Positions 1 to 12,931 of a stretch of 56,290 nucleotides of DNA are shown here, piece after piece (the first letter of the stretch is position 1; every line of letters starts with the position of its first letter). Source of the stretch: Chloroflexota bacterium (lineage in GTDB: Bacteria > Chloroflexota > Limnocylindria > QHBO01). The translations under genes and the position numbers were made by a program. The notes below the pieces were generated by a model. That model did not search any database and was not told the DNA's origin. It saw only the letters and a list, made by a program, of their open reading frames with translations. Location of the stretch: the NCBI GenBank assembly GCA_038040195.1, contig JBBPIR010000007.1:1-56290 (forward strand), read 5' to 3'.

Positions 1-437
1 GCCGGCACGGTGATGACCGCCTCGGTCACCTTCTCGCCCAGGTAGGCCTCGGCATCGGACTTCAGCTTCTGCAGGATCATGGCGCTGATCTCGGGCGGGG
101 TGTAGCTCTTGCCGTTGGCCAACGTCACCGTGACCCCATCCGACTTCGGGTCCTTTTCGACGGTGTAGGGCACCAGGTCCTTCGAGCGCTGGACCTCCGG
201 ATCGTCCCAGCGGCGGCCCATGAAGCGCTTGATCGAGAACACGGTGTTCTCCGGGTTGGTGATCGCCTGGCGCTTGGCGACCTGGCCCACCAGCCGCTCC
301 CCGCTCTTCGCGAAGCCGACCACGGAGGGCGTGATGCGCGAGCCCTCGGCACTGGTGATGACGGTGGGCTCACCGCCCTCCATGACGGCCACCACGCTGT
401 TGGTGGTGCCGAGGTCGATACCGATGATCTTTCCCAT
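1..437 (-). CDS. dnaK: Chaperone protein DnaK (Hsp70), N-terminal 145 residues; cut by window edge
   Basis: The visible part is the N-terminal piece of the Hsp70 ATPase domain. It opens with [14 protein letters not shown], the phosphate-1 loop of the actin-like fold, and continues with the expected SVVGF and FSIKRFMGR segments. The reading frame is still open at base 1, so the gene runs out of the window. The ATG lies 11 nt after the grpE stop, with a weak AGGA about 9 nt upstream. Gene order hrcA-grpE-dnaK and the shared CIRCE site make this the third gene of a heat-shock operon. DnaK binds unfolded proteins in an ATP-driven cycle with DnaJ and GrpE. dnaJ is probably the next gene but is not visible. 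Confidence 0.97.
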   Translation of the reverse strand, partial: MGKIIGIDLGTTNSVVAVMEGGEPTVITSAEGSRITPSVVGFAKSGERLVGQVAKRQAITNPENTVFSIKRFMGRRWDDPEVQRSKDLVPYTVEKDPKSDGVTVTLANGKSYTPPEISAMILQKLKSDAEAYLGEKVTEAVITVP

Positions 438-448
438 GTGTTCGGTTC

Positions 449-1063
449 CTACTCTCCGGGTGTGGTTGGCCCAGCCGGGTGGGCTGGGTTGTTGGCGACG
501 CGGACGAGGGCCGGGCGCAGGACCCGCTCGTGGAGCAGGTAGCCGCGCTGGACCTCGTCGATGACGGTGTTGTCTGGGTATGCGGTCGTGTCCTCGTGGA
601 CGACGGCCTCGTGGAGGTTGGGGTCGAATGGCTTGCCGACGGCCTCGATGGGTGTCACCCCCTCCGACTCCAGCAGGCTGTGCAGCTTGCGCTGGACCAG
701 GCGGATGCCCTCGACCCACGCCTCGTGGGTGTCGGGCGGGACGGTGTCCAGGGCGCGATCGAAGTCATCGAGCACGCTCAGCAGGCGCGCCAGGAGAATG
801 GCGTTGGCGAACAGGCCGGTGGCGGCCCGCTCCTCCTCGGTCCGGCGCCGGAAGTTCGACAGGTCGGCGGCCGCACGCTGCCAGTTGTTCAGGTTCTCAT
901 CGGCCCGCTGGCGAGTCGCAGCCAGGGCGCGCTCGGCCTCCTGTAGCTGTTCGAGCAGCTCGCTGCGCGACGGCGTGGAGATGGCCTCCGCCCGTTCCTC
1001 GGCCCGCGTCTTGGGGCGCGGGTCGCCGTTGATCGGCTTCGCGGACTTGGTCGACTCAGTCAT
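449..1063 (-). CDS. grpE: Nucleotide exchange factor GrpE
   Basis: GrpE exchanges ADP for ATP on DnaK. The 204-residue protein has the family layout: a charged N-terminus, a long coiled-coil helix (residues about 35-90, including [21 protein letters not shown]), a four-helix dimer segment and a beta domain ending in [16 protein letters not shown] chose the ATG at 1063. It overlaps the hrcA stop by 8 nt and has a GGTGGA-like element just upstream. An in-frame start at 1096 would add 11 unconserved residues and overlap hrcA by 41 nt. Transcription comes from the hrcA promoter under CIRCE control. Confidence 0.95.
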   Translation of the reverse strand: MTESTKSAKPINGDPRPKTRAEERAEAISTPSRSELLEQLQEAERALAATRQRADENLNNWQRAAADLSNFRRRTEEERAATGLFANAILLARLLSVLDDFDRALDTVPPDTHEAWVEGIRLVQRKLHSLLESEGVTPIEAVGKPFDPNLHEAVVHEDTTAYPDNTVIDEVQRGYLLHERVLRPALVRVANNPAHPAGPTTPGE

Positions 1064-2153
1064 GGGTCCACCCGGTGTGGCTGTCGATGAGCTCATTCAG
1101 GACGCTGGACACGAAGCGCACGGTGGGGATGGCGCGTGGGTAGGCCATCCGGGTCGGGCCCAGCACGCCAAGCAGGCCGAGGGCGCGGTCCGGCGTCCCG
1201 TAGGGGGCGAAGACCAGGCTCACCTCGCGCATGGCGTCGTTGGGGTTCTCGCGGCCGATGATCACGTGGACACCGCCCCGTCGGGTGACCACGGGGAGCA
1301 GCTGCTCCAGGAAGTCGACCCGCTGGAGCATTTCCAGTACGGGGCGCAGGGCGTGGCCGCCGGCGAACTCGGGCTGCTCCAGGACGTAGGCCAGGCCGTC
1401 GGTGTAGACATCCTCGATCGAGGTCTCGTCCGCCTCTTCCAGCAGGTCAGCCACCGTGGCGGCCACATGGGCGGCGAGGGGGGTGAGCTTGCGGGCGCGC
1501 CGGCGAGCCTGGGGAGCGGTGAGCCCCGCCAGCTCGACATTCAGCTCCGCGGCGGCGGCGTCGAGATCGGCCTGGGTCGCCGGCGAACCGGCGGCACGAG
1601 TGAGGGACGCCGGGTCGAGGTGGCGCTGGACGACGGTCCCGTCGGCCAGGACCACCACTGCCATCCGGGCATGATCAGGCAGCTCAACCAGCTGGAGATG
1701 GGCGAACTTCGCGCGCCGGGCACGAGCCGGGGTGACGACCGCCGCCGAATGGGTGGACGCGGCGAGGGTCGAAGCCGCGAGGCGCAGCCAGTCGTTGGAG
1801 GTCAGCTGTACCTGGCTGAACTGGTGGCGAATCATGAGTGCGTCGGCGCGGTCCAGCTCCGACTCGCGCATGAGGGCCTCGACGTAGTAGCGGTACCCCA
1901 GGTCGGAAGGGACGCGGCCGGCGGAGGTGTGCGGATGGCTCAGCAGGCCCAGCGCCTCGAGGTCGGCCATGGCGCCGCGAATGGTGGCCGGGCTGACGTC
2001 CAGCCCGTATCGGCGAACGAGGGCCTTGGAGCCGATGGGCTCGGCGGTGAGAACGTAGTCCTCCACCACCGCGCGCAGGACCGCTCGCTGCCGCTCGGTC
2101 AGATCGACCGGCGGGTGCGACGCGGAGGCGGTTTGCGGCGTTCGTTGTGACAT
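1056..2153 (-). CDS. hrcA: Heat-inducible transcription repressor HrcA
   Basis: HrcA represses class I heat-shock genes by binding CIRCE; GroEL helps it fold. The 365-residue protein has the N-terminal winged helix (ERQRAVLRAVVEDYVLTAEPIGSK, then the recognition region SPATIRGAMADLEALGLLSHPHTSAGRVPS), a GAF-like middle domain and the C-terminal GRENPNDAMREVSLVFAPYG segment. It is first in the operon with grpE and dnaK, and a perfect CIRCE copy overlaps its own promoter, so it should be autoregulated. The ATG at 2153 has no Shine-Dalgarno sequence but sits 10 nt after a TAAAAT box, which suggests a leaderless or nearly leaderless message. Confidence 0.97.
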   Translation of the reverse strand: MSQRTPQTASASHPPVDLTERQRAVLRAVVEDYVLTAEPIGSKALVRRYGLDVSPATIRGAMADLEALGLLSHPHTSAGRVPSDLGYRYYVEALMRESELDRADALMIRHQFSQVQLTSNDWLRLAASTLAASTHSAAVVTPARARRAKFAHLQLVELPDHARMAVVVLADGTVVQRHLDPASLTRAAGSPATQADLDAAAAELNVELAGLTAPQARRRARKLTPLAAHVAATVADLLEEADETSIEDVYTDGLAYVLEQPEFAGGHALRPVLEMLQRVDFLEQLLPVVTRRGGVHVIIGRENPNDAMREVSLVFAPYGTPDRALGLLGVLGPTRMAYPRAIPTVRFVSSVLNELIDSHTGWTHD

Positions 2154-2163
2154 ATCGAGGCGG

Positions 2164-2193
2164 ATTTTAGCACTCTCGATGGTAGAGTGCTAA
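2164..2193 (-). promoter_or_regulatory. hrcA promoter covered by a perfect CIRCE operator
   Basis: Bases 2167-2175 (TTAGCACTC) and 2185-2193 (GAGTGCTAA) form the consensus CIRCE inverted repeat with the canonical 9-nt spacer and no mismatch. On the minus strand, TTAGCA (2188-2193) and TAAAAT (2164-2169) lie 18 nt apart and look like the -35 and -10 boxes. The operator therefore covers the RNA polymerase site, and HrcA binding would block initiation directly. The first codon of hrcA begins 10 nt after the -10 box. Confidence 0.93.
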
Positions 2194-2260
2194 CGACCCG
2201 GATTCGATCCTACCAACCCCGCTTGACCACTGTCAACGCGGGGGCAGCCGCGCCAGGAGG

Positions 2261-2935
2261 TCAGATGCGCTGCATCCGCAGCCGGCCGCCGGCGAAGGCG
2301 TAGATCCCCATCGTCACCGCGAAGTGGCCGACCATTGCCGGGATGACGGTGCCGGTGTTGACTGTCACCAGGCCGCACGCATATCCCAGCAGCACCGAGC
2401 CGGCGACGAAGTACCAGTCCCGCTCGCGCCACACGCGCCGGTGAGCAGCACCGAAGATGACCGCCTGAAGGGCCACCGCCACGCCGGGGTTGAGCCCGCC
2501 CACGAGCATCAGGCCCAGGATGACCGCGCGGAACTGCAGCTCCTCGGCCACGGCGTTTAGGCCGGCCGCCAGGGCGCGGCTGGGGAGCATCTCCAGCGGC
2601 AGCGGGAGCAGGGCCCGGAACCGGACCACGGCCAACGCAGCACCGTTGGCGATACCCACCACCGCGAAGATGAGCATGGCCGGCAGCAATTCCCCCACGT
2701 CGCCCCCGACCAGGAACAACGAGGCCATGCCGCGCGGCAGGATGATGATGATCCCCGCCGTGAAGATCAGGACCAGCCCGTAGTAGCTCAAGGGGCCCAA
2801 CCACCAGGATCGGCTCCGGAAGTAGTCGCTGCGCATGATCCGCTCCTGGTCGAAGCGGAGGACGACCATGAACACGGTCATCCCGATCGCGATGGCCAGG
2901 CGCAGCGAGTCGCCGAAATCTCCGAGGGCGCCCAT
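2261..2935 (-). CDS. CPBP-family intramembrane glutamic metalloprotease
   Basis: This is a polytopic membrane protein of 224 residues with the CPBP (Abi/Rce1-like) motifs. Motif 1 is EELQFR, inside LNAVAEELQFRAVILGLMLVGG. Motif 2 has a histidine in FGAAHR, and motif 3 has one in GHFAVTMGIYAF. Such proteins cleave or process substrates within the membrane; the substrate is unknown here. The ATG at 2935 overlaps the lepA stop as TGATG, so it is translationally coupled to lepA. The open frame continues upstream of this ATG, but that stretch is antisense-like and overlaps lepA, so it is not coding. Confidence 0.85.
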   Translation of the reverse strand: MGALGDFGDSLRLAIAIGMTVFMVVLRFDQERIMRSDYFRSRSWWLGPLSYYGLVLIFTAGIIIILPRGMASLFLVGGDVGELLPAMLIFAVVGIANGAALAVVRFRALLPLPLEMLPSRALAAGLNAVAEELQFRAVILGLMLVGGLNPGVAVALQAVIFGAAHRRVWRERDWYFVAGSVLLGYACGLVTVNTGTVIPAMVGHFAVTMGIYAFAGGRLRMQRI

Positions 2936-4746
2936 CAGGTGGTCGTTTCGTTCATGCGGAGCACGGCCAGGAACGCCTCCTGCGGTATCTCGACCGAGCC
3001 GACCCGCTTCATGCGCTGCTTGCCCTCCTTCTGCTTCTCGAGCAGCTTTCGCTTGCGCGTTACGTCGCCGCCATAGCACTTGGCGATGACGTCCTTGCGG
3101 AGGGCCCGGATCGTCTCGCGGCTGATGATATGGGAACCGATGGCCGCCTGGACCGGCACTTCGAAGAGCTGACGCGGGATGAGGGCCTTGAGCTTTTCGA
3201 CCAGGCTTCGACCGATGCGCACCGAATTGGACCGGTGCACGATGAGGCTGAGCGCATCCACGGGCTCGCCGTTGACCAGGATGTCGAGCTTGACCAGGTC
3301 CCCGGACCGATAGCCGATAAACGCGTAATCCATGCTGGCGTAGCCCGACGATCGGCCCTTGAGCTGGTCGTGGAAGTCCACGATCAGCTCGGCCAGCGGC
3401 ATCTCGAAGTGGAGGTTGACCCGGCGTGGGTCGAGGTACTCCATAGTGCCGAAGACGCCACGCCGAGCGGTAGCCAGCTCCATGATCGGGCCGACGTGCT
3501 CGGTGGGGGTGATGACCTGGACGCTGACCCATGGTTCGGCGATGTCCTCGATCTCCCCGGGCGGCGGCAGGCGGGCCGGGTTGTCGACGACGACCTCGTC
3601 GCCGTGGTGGCCCTGGACGCGGTACTCGACCGACGGGGCCGAGGCGATGAGGTCCAGGTCGAACTCGCGCTCCAGCCGCTCTTGGACGATCTCCATGTGG
3701 AGGAGGCCCAGGAACCCGCACCGGAACCCATGCCCCAGGGCCACGCTGGACTCGGGCTCGTACCCGAAGCTGGCGTCGTTGAGGTGGAGCTTGTCCAGCG
3801 CGTCGCGCAGAAGCGGGTACTCGTCGCCGCGCAGGGGGTAGATGCCGGCGAACACCAGCGGCAGCGCGGGACGGTACCCGGGGAGCGGTTCCGCCGCGGG
3901 ATGGCGAGCGGTGGTCAGCGTGTCCCCAACCCGGGCCTGGGCGATGCTCTTCAGCCCGGTGGCCACGTAGCCCACCTCCCCGGCGCCGAGCGAGGCGGCC
4001 GCCACGGGCTGAGGTCGAAAGTAGCCCAACTCCAGGATATCGGAGCTGAGCCCGGTGGCCATGAACCGGATCCGGTCGTGGTCATGCAACGTCCCATTCG
4101 CCAGCCGGACGTAGGTCACCACCCCCTTGTAGGAGTCGTAGTGGCTGTCGAAGACGAGGGCCTGGAGAGGCGCGGCCGGATCACCGGGCGGCGGCGGGAT
4201 GCGGGTCACGATGGCCTCCAGGATCTCCGGCACACCGGTTCCGTCCTTGGCCGAGGCCAGGATGGCCTCCTCGCGGGGGATGGCCAGGGTCTCCTCCAGC
4301 TCCGCCATCACCATGTCCGGGTCGGCGCTCGCCAGGTCGACCTTGTTGATGACCGGGATGATGACCAGGTGCTGCTCGAGGGCCAGCTGGGCGTTGGCCA
4401 GGGTCTGGGCCTCGATGCCCTGGCTGGCATCGATGACCAGCAGCGCCCCCTCGCAGGCCTGGAGGGATCGGCTCACCTCGTAGCTGAAGTCGACGTGCCC
4501 CGGTGTGTCGATGAGGTTCAGGACGTAATCCAGCCCGTCCGCCGCGGTGTACTGGAGCCGAACCGCCCGGGCCTTGATGGTGATGCCCTTCTCGCGCTCC
4601 AGGTCCATGGAATCGAGGACCTGGCTCGTCATCTGGCGGGGATCGATGGTGTGCGTCGCCTCCAGCAACCGATCGGCGAGCGTGCTCTTGCCGTGGTCGA
4701 TGTGGGCGACGATGCTGAAGTTCCGGATCCGCTCGCGGGCTGTCAC
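2935..4746 (-). CDS. lepA: Elongation factor 4 (LepA), ribosomal back-translocase GTPase
   Basis: LepA is a membrane-associated translational GTPase that acts on stalled ribosomes. G1 is AHIDHGKST (about residues 14-22), switch I carries [11 protein letters not shown]3 is DTPGHVDF and G4 is NKVD. EF-G-like domains II, III and V follow, then the LepA-specific C-terminal domain ending [19 protein letters not shown] prefer the GTG at 4746, giving 603 residues, the usual length. It lies 8 nt after a TAGACT box (4755-4760). An in-frame ATG at 4788 would add RAPGAGARL-like residues translated from a tandem DNA repeat and is less likely. CPBP protease is coupled downstream and VanW lies upstream. 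Confidence 0.96.
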   Translation of the reverse strand: MTARERIRNFSIVAHIDHGKSTLADRLLEATHTIDPRQMTSQVLDSMDLEREKGITIKARAVRLQYTAADGLDYVLNLIDTPGHVDFSYEVSRSLQACEGALLVIDASQGIEAQTLANAQLALEQHLVIIPVINKVDLASADPDMVMAELEETLAIPREEAILASAKDGTGVPEILEAIVTRIPPPPGDPAAPLQALVFDSHYDSYKGVVTYVRLANGTLHDHDRIRFMATGLSSDILELGYFRPQPVAAASLGAGEVGYVATGLKSIAQARVGDTLTTARHPAAEPLPGYRPALPLVFAGIYPLRGDEYPLLRDALDKLHLNDASFGYEPESSVALGHGFRCGFLGLLHMEIVQERLEREFDLDLIASAPSVEYRVQGHHGDEVVVDNPARLPPPGEIEDIAEPWVSVQVITPTEHVGPIMELATARRGVFGTMEYLDPRRVNLHFEMPLAELIVDFHDQLKGRSSGYASMDYAFIGYRSGDLVKLDILVNGEPVDALSLIVHRSNSVRIGRSLVEKLKALIPRQLFEVPVQAAIGSHIISRETIRALRKDVIAKCYGGDVTRKRKLLEKQKEGKQRMKRVGSVEIPQEAFLAVLRMNETTT

Positions 4747-4760
4747 GCGGGCAGAGTCTA

Positions 4761-4786
4761 GCCGGGCGCCCGCGCCGGGCGCCCGC
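4761..4786. repeat. Two tandem 13-bp copies between lepA and vanW
   Basis: GCCGGGCGCCCGC occurs twice head to tail (4761-4773 and 4774-4786). Each unit is itself nearly palindromic, so the RNA could fold into GC-rich hairpins. It lies just after the VanW stop and just before the TAGACT box of lepA, so it may help terminate the upstream transcript. Confidence 0.8.
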
Positions 4787-4792
4787 ATCGGG

Positions 4793-6628
4793 CTAGCCGG
4801 TGCCGACCAGGGTGATGCCGTTTACCGTCTTGTACGAGCTGTCATAGGTATTCTGGTGGATCACCTCGCCGGTCGTCCCGTCGCTGACGACCCGGGTCAC
4901 CGTTACGTCGAACCCGTGGTGCATGTATTCGACCCGCTGGCTGGTGCCGGTCGGCAGGCTGCTCGTGTATTCGATCGTCTCGACCGCATAGGTCCGGTTG
5001 GTGATGATCGGGTTGGTGAAGCTGACGACCCGGTTGAGGGGCAGTCCCCACAGGTCGAAGCGGACCAGGCCCCAGTCGGTGTACGAGCGGATGATGAGCG
5101 GACCCTCAGTGTCGTTGGTGAAGCTCATCGTCTGCGAGAAGTAGTCGGTCTCGAACACCGTGGCGTCCAGGCCCATGGGGTAACGGTCGATGTAGTAGTA
5201 GTGGTTCATCCGGGCGTCCATCTGGAGTCCTGCCCGCAGCGCGGTGTTGAACAGGGTGGTCGATGTCGAGCAGATTCCGCCCGCCAGCGCGACTCCACCG
5301 GTGCTCCGGCCGCCAATGATGGCTCCGCCATAGGTATAGCCATGCTCGGGCGTGACCGGGTCGATATCGCGCCAGAAGTCGAATGTGTCGCCGGGCAGGA
5401 TGACCATGCCGTCGAGGTCGACCGCCGGAATGGAGATGTTGGCCCCGTATCCGTTCCCGTCGCCCGGGACGTAGTAGGTGCTCCAGGTCGACAGGCGGAC
5501 GAGGTTGGGCAGGATGGCCTCGGCGTCGGCCGTGGTGAGAGTGGGCTCCAAGAACGAGGCGCTGAGCATCACGCCTGGCACGTCGCGACCCGCACCGCGA
5601 CGGTGCAGCCCGGCCACGATGGCCTCCACGGTCCCATTCACGTCCAGCTCGCGGCCGCGAACAGCCGGAACCACCCCGGATGGGCCGGCGGCGTCGAAGC
5701 TGAACCCGGCATCGGTCGGATCGCGCTGAATGGCCTCCGCCAGCTGTTCCACCGCGTCACTCAGCGTGGTCCGATTCAGGATCACGCCGTATAGCTGGTC
5801 TTCATCGGTACTGAAGCCGATGGCCGCATGGATGTCATCGGCCGCCAACGTGTAGGCGTCTGCTCCGTCGGTGAGCTGCAGCGGCGCCGCGAACATGGCC
5901 CGCGCCGCGGCGGCGGCCTCGGCCGCCTGCCGCTGGGTGACCTCGAACGGCACCGCCTCGGACGCCAGCTCCACCGCCACGTTCCCCGTTTGAGGGGCGA
6001 GCAGGACGGCGGTCAGCGCGGCCCGGATGTCGTCGGGGTGCAGTCGACGGCCGGCGCTGGGCGGCGCGACGGCGTAGGTCCCGTCCGGGTTGGTGACCAC
6101 CGCCCCATCCTGCGGGCGGGCAAACGCACGCGCCGCGATGTCGACCACCAGCCGGTCGAAGCGGGCCTGGTCCACGGACACCGCGTCCGACACCTGGGTG
6201 CCCACGACCAGCGAGGCAAGCCGATGCTGACCATCGGTCCACGGGTTGCCGGTTCGCCCGACGGCCATGGCCGCACTCACCAGGGCTGCGAAATCATGAT
6301 CCCGCCCCAGGCTCTCGAAAGAGACCGCACTGGGGGTCCCGTCGAGTGTGATGAGCAGATCACCGCTTGCCAGGTCCGCCAGTCCGGAGCGCAGCCGGGC
6401 CTCCGCTTCGGCGGCGGTCAGGAAGCCGACATCCAAACCCGCCACGCTGACGCGCGGCATGACCCGGCCATCCAGCACCAGTCCCATCCCCGCCGCCACC
6501 ACGGCCGGGATGGCGAGGGCGGCAGCCAGCACGCCCGCGGCGACGAGTGCCGCGACGACGGGGCGGGGGAGCGCGGGGGCGCGAGGGGCTAGGTCAGCGC
6601 CGGGGGTTGCGACCGCAGGGCTACGCAT
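4793..6628 (-). CDS. VanW-domain, peptidoglycan-binding membrane-anchored protein
   Basis: The 611-residue protein has a short cytoplasmic N-terminus and one membrane helix (about residues 24-50), then an extracytoplasmic region. Residues about 80-340 resemble the YoaR/PG_binding_4 repeats often found with VanW, including a long stretch that predicts a stalk. The VanW domain occupies about 390-530, with the signature [18 protein letters not shown] followed by [20 protein letters not shown]-terminal beta region ends at residue 611. VanW proteins associate with the cell wall, but their biochemical role is unsettled. The gene is divergent from rpsT. The ATG at 6628 has no clear Shine-Dalgarno sequence. 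Confidence 0.88.
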   Translation of the reverse strand: MRSPAVATPGADLAPRAPALPRPVVAALVAAGVLAAALAIPAVVAAGMGLVLDGRVMPRVSVAGLDVGFLTAAEAEARLRSGLADLASGDLLITLDGTPSAVSFESLGRDHDFAALVSAAMAVGRTGNPWTDGQHRLASLVVGTQVSDAVSVDQARFDRLVVDIAARAFARPQDGAVVTNPDGTYAVAPPSAGRRLHPDDIRAALTAVLLAPQTGNVAVELASEAVPFEVTQRQAAEAAAAARAMFAAPLQLTDGADAYTLAADDIHAAIGFSTDEDQLYGVILNRTTLSDAVEQLAEAIQRDPTDAGFSFDAAGPSGVVPAVRGRELDVNGTVEAIVAGLHRRGAGRDVPGVMLSASFLEPTLTTADAEAILPNLVRLSTWSTYYVPGDGNGYGANISIPAVDLDGMVILPGDTFDFWRDIDPVTPEHGYTYGGAIIGGRSTGGVALAGGICSTSTTLFNTALRAGLQMDARMNHYYYIDRYPMGLDATVFETDYFSQTMSFTNDTEGPLIIRSYTDWGLVRFDLWGLPLNRVVSFTNPIITNRTYAVETIEYTSSLPTGTSQRVEYMHHGFDVTVTRVVSDGTTGEVIHQNTYDSSYKTVNGITLVGTG

Positions 6629-6686
6629 CGGTTGTGTAGGCGATTGTCGCCGAAGCGGCGGATGGGTGTCGAGGCGACCCCGGTGC

Positions 6687-6692
6687 TATACT
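6687..6692 (+). promoter_or_regulatory. Candidate -10 box (TATACT) upstream of rpsT
   Basis: TATACT lies about 84 nt before the rpsT start, in the divergent region with vanW. The same TATACT followed by a CC/CG-rich stretch recurs before the T-box leader (37965) and the nucleoside phosphorylase gene (12940-12945). No convincing -35 box is visible. Confidence 0.45.
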
Positions 6693-6775
6693 CCGCCGCC
6701 GATCGGCCCCCCGGCCGAATGCCCCCGCGGAACCCTCCGCGAAGTCCCCTCCGCCAGCACGAGGATGGCCCATTC

Positions 6776-7330
6776 GTGGCTCGCAAAGCTCGCATCTGGA
6801 AGGGCGCACGGACGCCATCCGCCTTGAAGCGCGCCCGGCAGGCGCTGCGCCGTCGGACCGTCAACCGGCGGACCCGGAGCGAGGCCAGGACCCTGGTCCT
6901 GCAGGCGGCCAGCGTTGCGAGCGGACGATCCGAGGGTGATGCCGCCGGCGCGGTGGCCGCCGCCATCAGCGCCCTCGACAAGGCCGCCGAGAAAGGGATC
7001 ATCCATCCCAACAATGCGGCACGCCGGAAGAGCCGGCTGATGGCCAAGATCAACGCGTCCCACGCGCTCGACGCCCAGGCGGGAGCCGGCCCGCGACGCC
7101 CGACGACCGCGGGCAAGACCGAGCAGCGCAAGAAGGTCGCCGCCGCTAAGGCCTCCAAGGCCGCTGCTGCCCGTTCCGCCGACCGGCCGCGCACCGCCGC
7201 CGGCAAGGCCCGGGTGGCGGTCACGCGTGCGACCCGCGAGACCTCGGCCGCCAAGCGCCGCGCCCCGAAGGCCGCGCCGGCCGGCGACACTCCGTCCGAG
7301 ATCCCGAGCCCGGAGGGCGGCGAGTCCTGA
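6776..7330 (+). CDS. rpsT: Small ribosomal subunit protein bS20 with long basic C-terminal extension
   Basis: bS20 binds 16S rRNA in the 30S subunit. Residues about 1-85 are the S20 core: a basic helix with SALKRARQALRRRTVNRRTRSEARTL in pieces, then AISALDKAAEKGIIHPNNAARRKSRL. I chose the GTG at 6776 because a GAGGA motif sits 10 nt upstream; earlier in-frame codons encode unconserved residues. The protein is 184 residues, about twice the usual 85-100. The extra 95 or so residues are Ala/Lys/Arg-rich and probably disordered. The stop is only 7 nt from the convergent eno stop. Confidence 0.9.
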   Translation: MARKARIWKGARTPSALKRARQALRRRTVNRRTRSEARTLVLQAASVASGRSEGDAAGAVAAAISALDKAAEKGIIHPNNAARRKSRLMAKINASHALDAQAGAGPRRPTTAGKTEQRKKVAAAKASKAAAARSADRPRTAAGKARVAVTRATRETSAAKRRAPKAAPAGDTPSEIPSPEGGES

Positions 7331-7337
7331 CCCGCTC

Positions 7338-11843
<4,506 letters not shown>

Positions 11844-11863
11844 TCTACCGGCGGGGTACAGAT

Positions 11864-11931
11864 CGGCCGCCGAGCTTGGCTCGGCGGCCGGTGAGGCGTT
11901 GGCGTTGATGGGCGGCCCAGATAGGCCGCCC
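11864..11931 (-). terminator. Pair of strong hairpins between the DUF5679 gene and the ROK operon
   Basis: Bases 11864-11875 and 11879-11890 form a perfect 12-bp stem with a 3-nt TTG loop. Bases 11910-11917 and 11924-11931 form a second 8-bp stem with a 6-nt loop. Neither has a U-tract, so this is not a textbook intrinsic terminator. It may pause polymerase, protect 3' ends or act as an attenuator ahead of the glycolytic operon. Confidence 0.7.
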
Positions 11932-11950
11932 GAACGACCGAATCCCGCGC

Positions 11951-12094
11951 TCAGCCCCCGATCTTGAACATCTTGGTGCCGCACACCGGGCAGGTGCCCT
12001 GCGTCGCAGGCTTGCCGTTCTTCATCGTGATCTTGCGGTCATTCAACATCGTCCGCTTGGTCTTGCACTTGACGCAGTAGCCCTCGGTCGCCAT
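11951..12094 (-). CDS. DUF5679 family small zinc-ribbon-like protein (47 aa)
   Basis: This 47-residue protein starts MATEGYCVKCKTKRTM and ends CPVCGTKMFKIGG, with two CxxC pairs about 25 residues apart that should bind one zinc ion. The composition (Lys-rich, NGKPATQGTCPVCGT) matches DUF5679 proteins, which are small and of unknown function. A clear AGGAGG (12105-12110) lies 10 nt before the ATG, so it is probably well translated. It sits between the nucleoside phosphorylase gene and the hairpin pair. Confidence 0.85.
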   Translation of the reverse strand: MATEGYCVKCKTKRTMLNDRKITMKNGKPATQGTCPVCGTKMFKIGG

Positions 12095-12124
12095 CGGTCC
12101 GTTGCCTCCTCAGCCTTGATTGCT

Positions 12125-12931
12125 TTATTTCGACCCGCCGTCCTGGTCCTTCCCCCACAGCCGGTGGATGCCGGTCAGACCGGCATCGATGCAGCGAGCC
12201 TCCGCGGCCTCCTTATCCGCGCCTTCAATGAAGCTCCCGTCCGTCCGCTGCGCGTAGACCGCGCAGATCGTCCCCGCACGCGAACCGGCCAGGCCCGCCA
12301 GCACAAACAATGCCGACGACTCCATCTCGAGGTTGACAACGCCTTGACGCTGCAGCTCCTCGGTGAGATCAGGATAGCGAACCGGGAGCGTGCGCATCGC
12401 CCTTCCCTGCGGAGCGAAGAATCCGGGCGCCGTGGCGGTGATGCCCAGGTGGTGGGTGTACCCCAGCTGCCGGCAGGCTTCTTCAAGGGCCCAGACCACG
12501 TCGCGATGGGCGATGGCGGGGTACCCCGGATGGACGTAGAAGGCGGTCGTGTTCTCGAGGCGCACCGCGCCGGTCGAGACGATGAGATCGCCGAGGCCGA
12601 TGTTCGGCTGGAGAGCTCCTGAGGAACCGATGCGAACGAACGTCGGCTGGTCGGTGATCTCCAGCACCTCAGCCAGCACGATCTCCACGTTGTCGGGCCC
12701 CATCCCGGTCGACATGACGGACAGGCGCATGCCCCCGTAGGTCCCGGTCGCGGTGGTGATCTCGCGGTTGCTCCGCTCGAGCTCGACGCTGTCGAACCGC
12801 GCGCTGACCTTGGCCACCCGCCCCGGGTCGCCGACCAGCAGGATGTACTCCGCCAGCTCGCCCCGCTCCAGCGCGATGTGGTACTGGCGCGCTCCGGTGC
12901 GCGGCGCGTCGGCGCTCGTCGGCTCCCTCAC
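12125..12931 (-). CDS. Nucleoside phosphorylase, uridine phosphorylase-like
   Basis: PNP_UDP_1 family enzymes split nucleosides with phosphate to give base and ribose-1-phosphate. Visible elements are LLVGDPGRV (phosphate-binding), GTYGGMRLSVMSTGMGPDN, RIGSSGALQP and the ribose-binding VVNLEMESSALF. The pattern resembles Udp more than DeoD, but base specificity is not certain. Length is 268 residues. The GTG start overlaps the stop of the large lamin-tail gene (GTGA) and also lies 8 nt after a TATACT box (12940-12945), so it may have its own leaderless promoter. Confidence 0.88.
   Translation of the reverse strand: MREPTSADAPRTGARQYHIALERGELAEYILLVGDPGRVAKVSARFDSVELERSNREITTATGTYGGMRLSVMSTGMGPDNVEIVLAEVLEITDQPTFVRIGSSGALQPNIGLGDLIVSTGAVRLENTTAFYVHPGYPAIAHRDVVWALEEACRQLGYTHHLGITATAPGFFAPQGRAMRTLPVRYPDLTEELQRQGVVNLEMESSALFVLAGLAGSRAGTICAVYAQRTDGSFIEGADKEAAEARCIDAGLTGIHRLWGKDQDGGSK

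Noticed and set aside
561-2150. Long plus-strand open frame opposite grpE-hrcA
   Set aside because: It is the antisense shadow of conserved genes, a common effect of high GC; composition lacks any family signal.
3130-4761. Long plus-strand open frame opposite lepA
   Set aside because: Antisense shadow of a universally conserved gene; Asp/His/Val-rich composition is typical of such frames.
4747-4788. Longer LepA starting at the ATG at 4788
   Set aside because: The added residues come from the tandem repeat and are not conserved; the GTG at 4746 gives the usual length.
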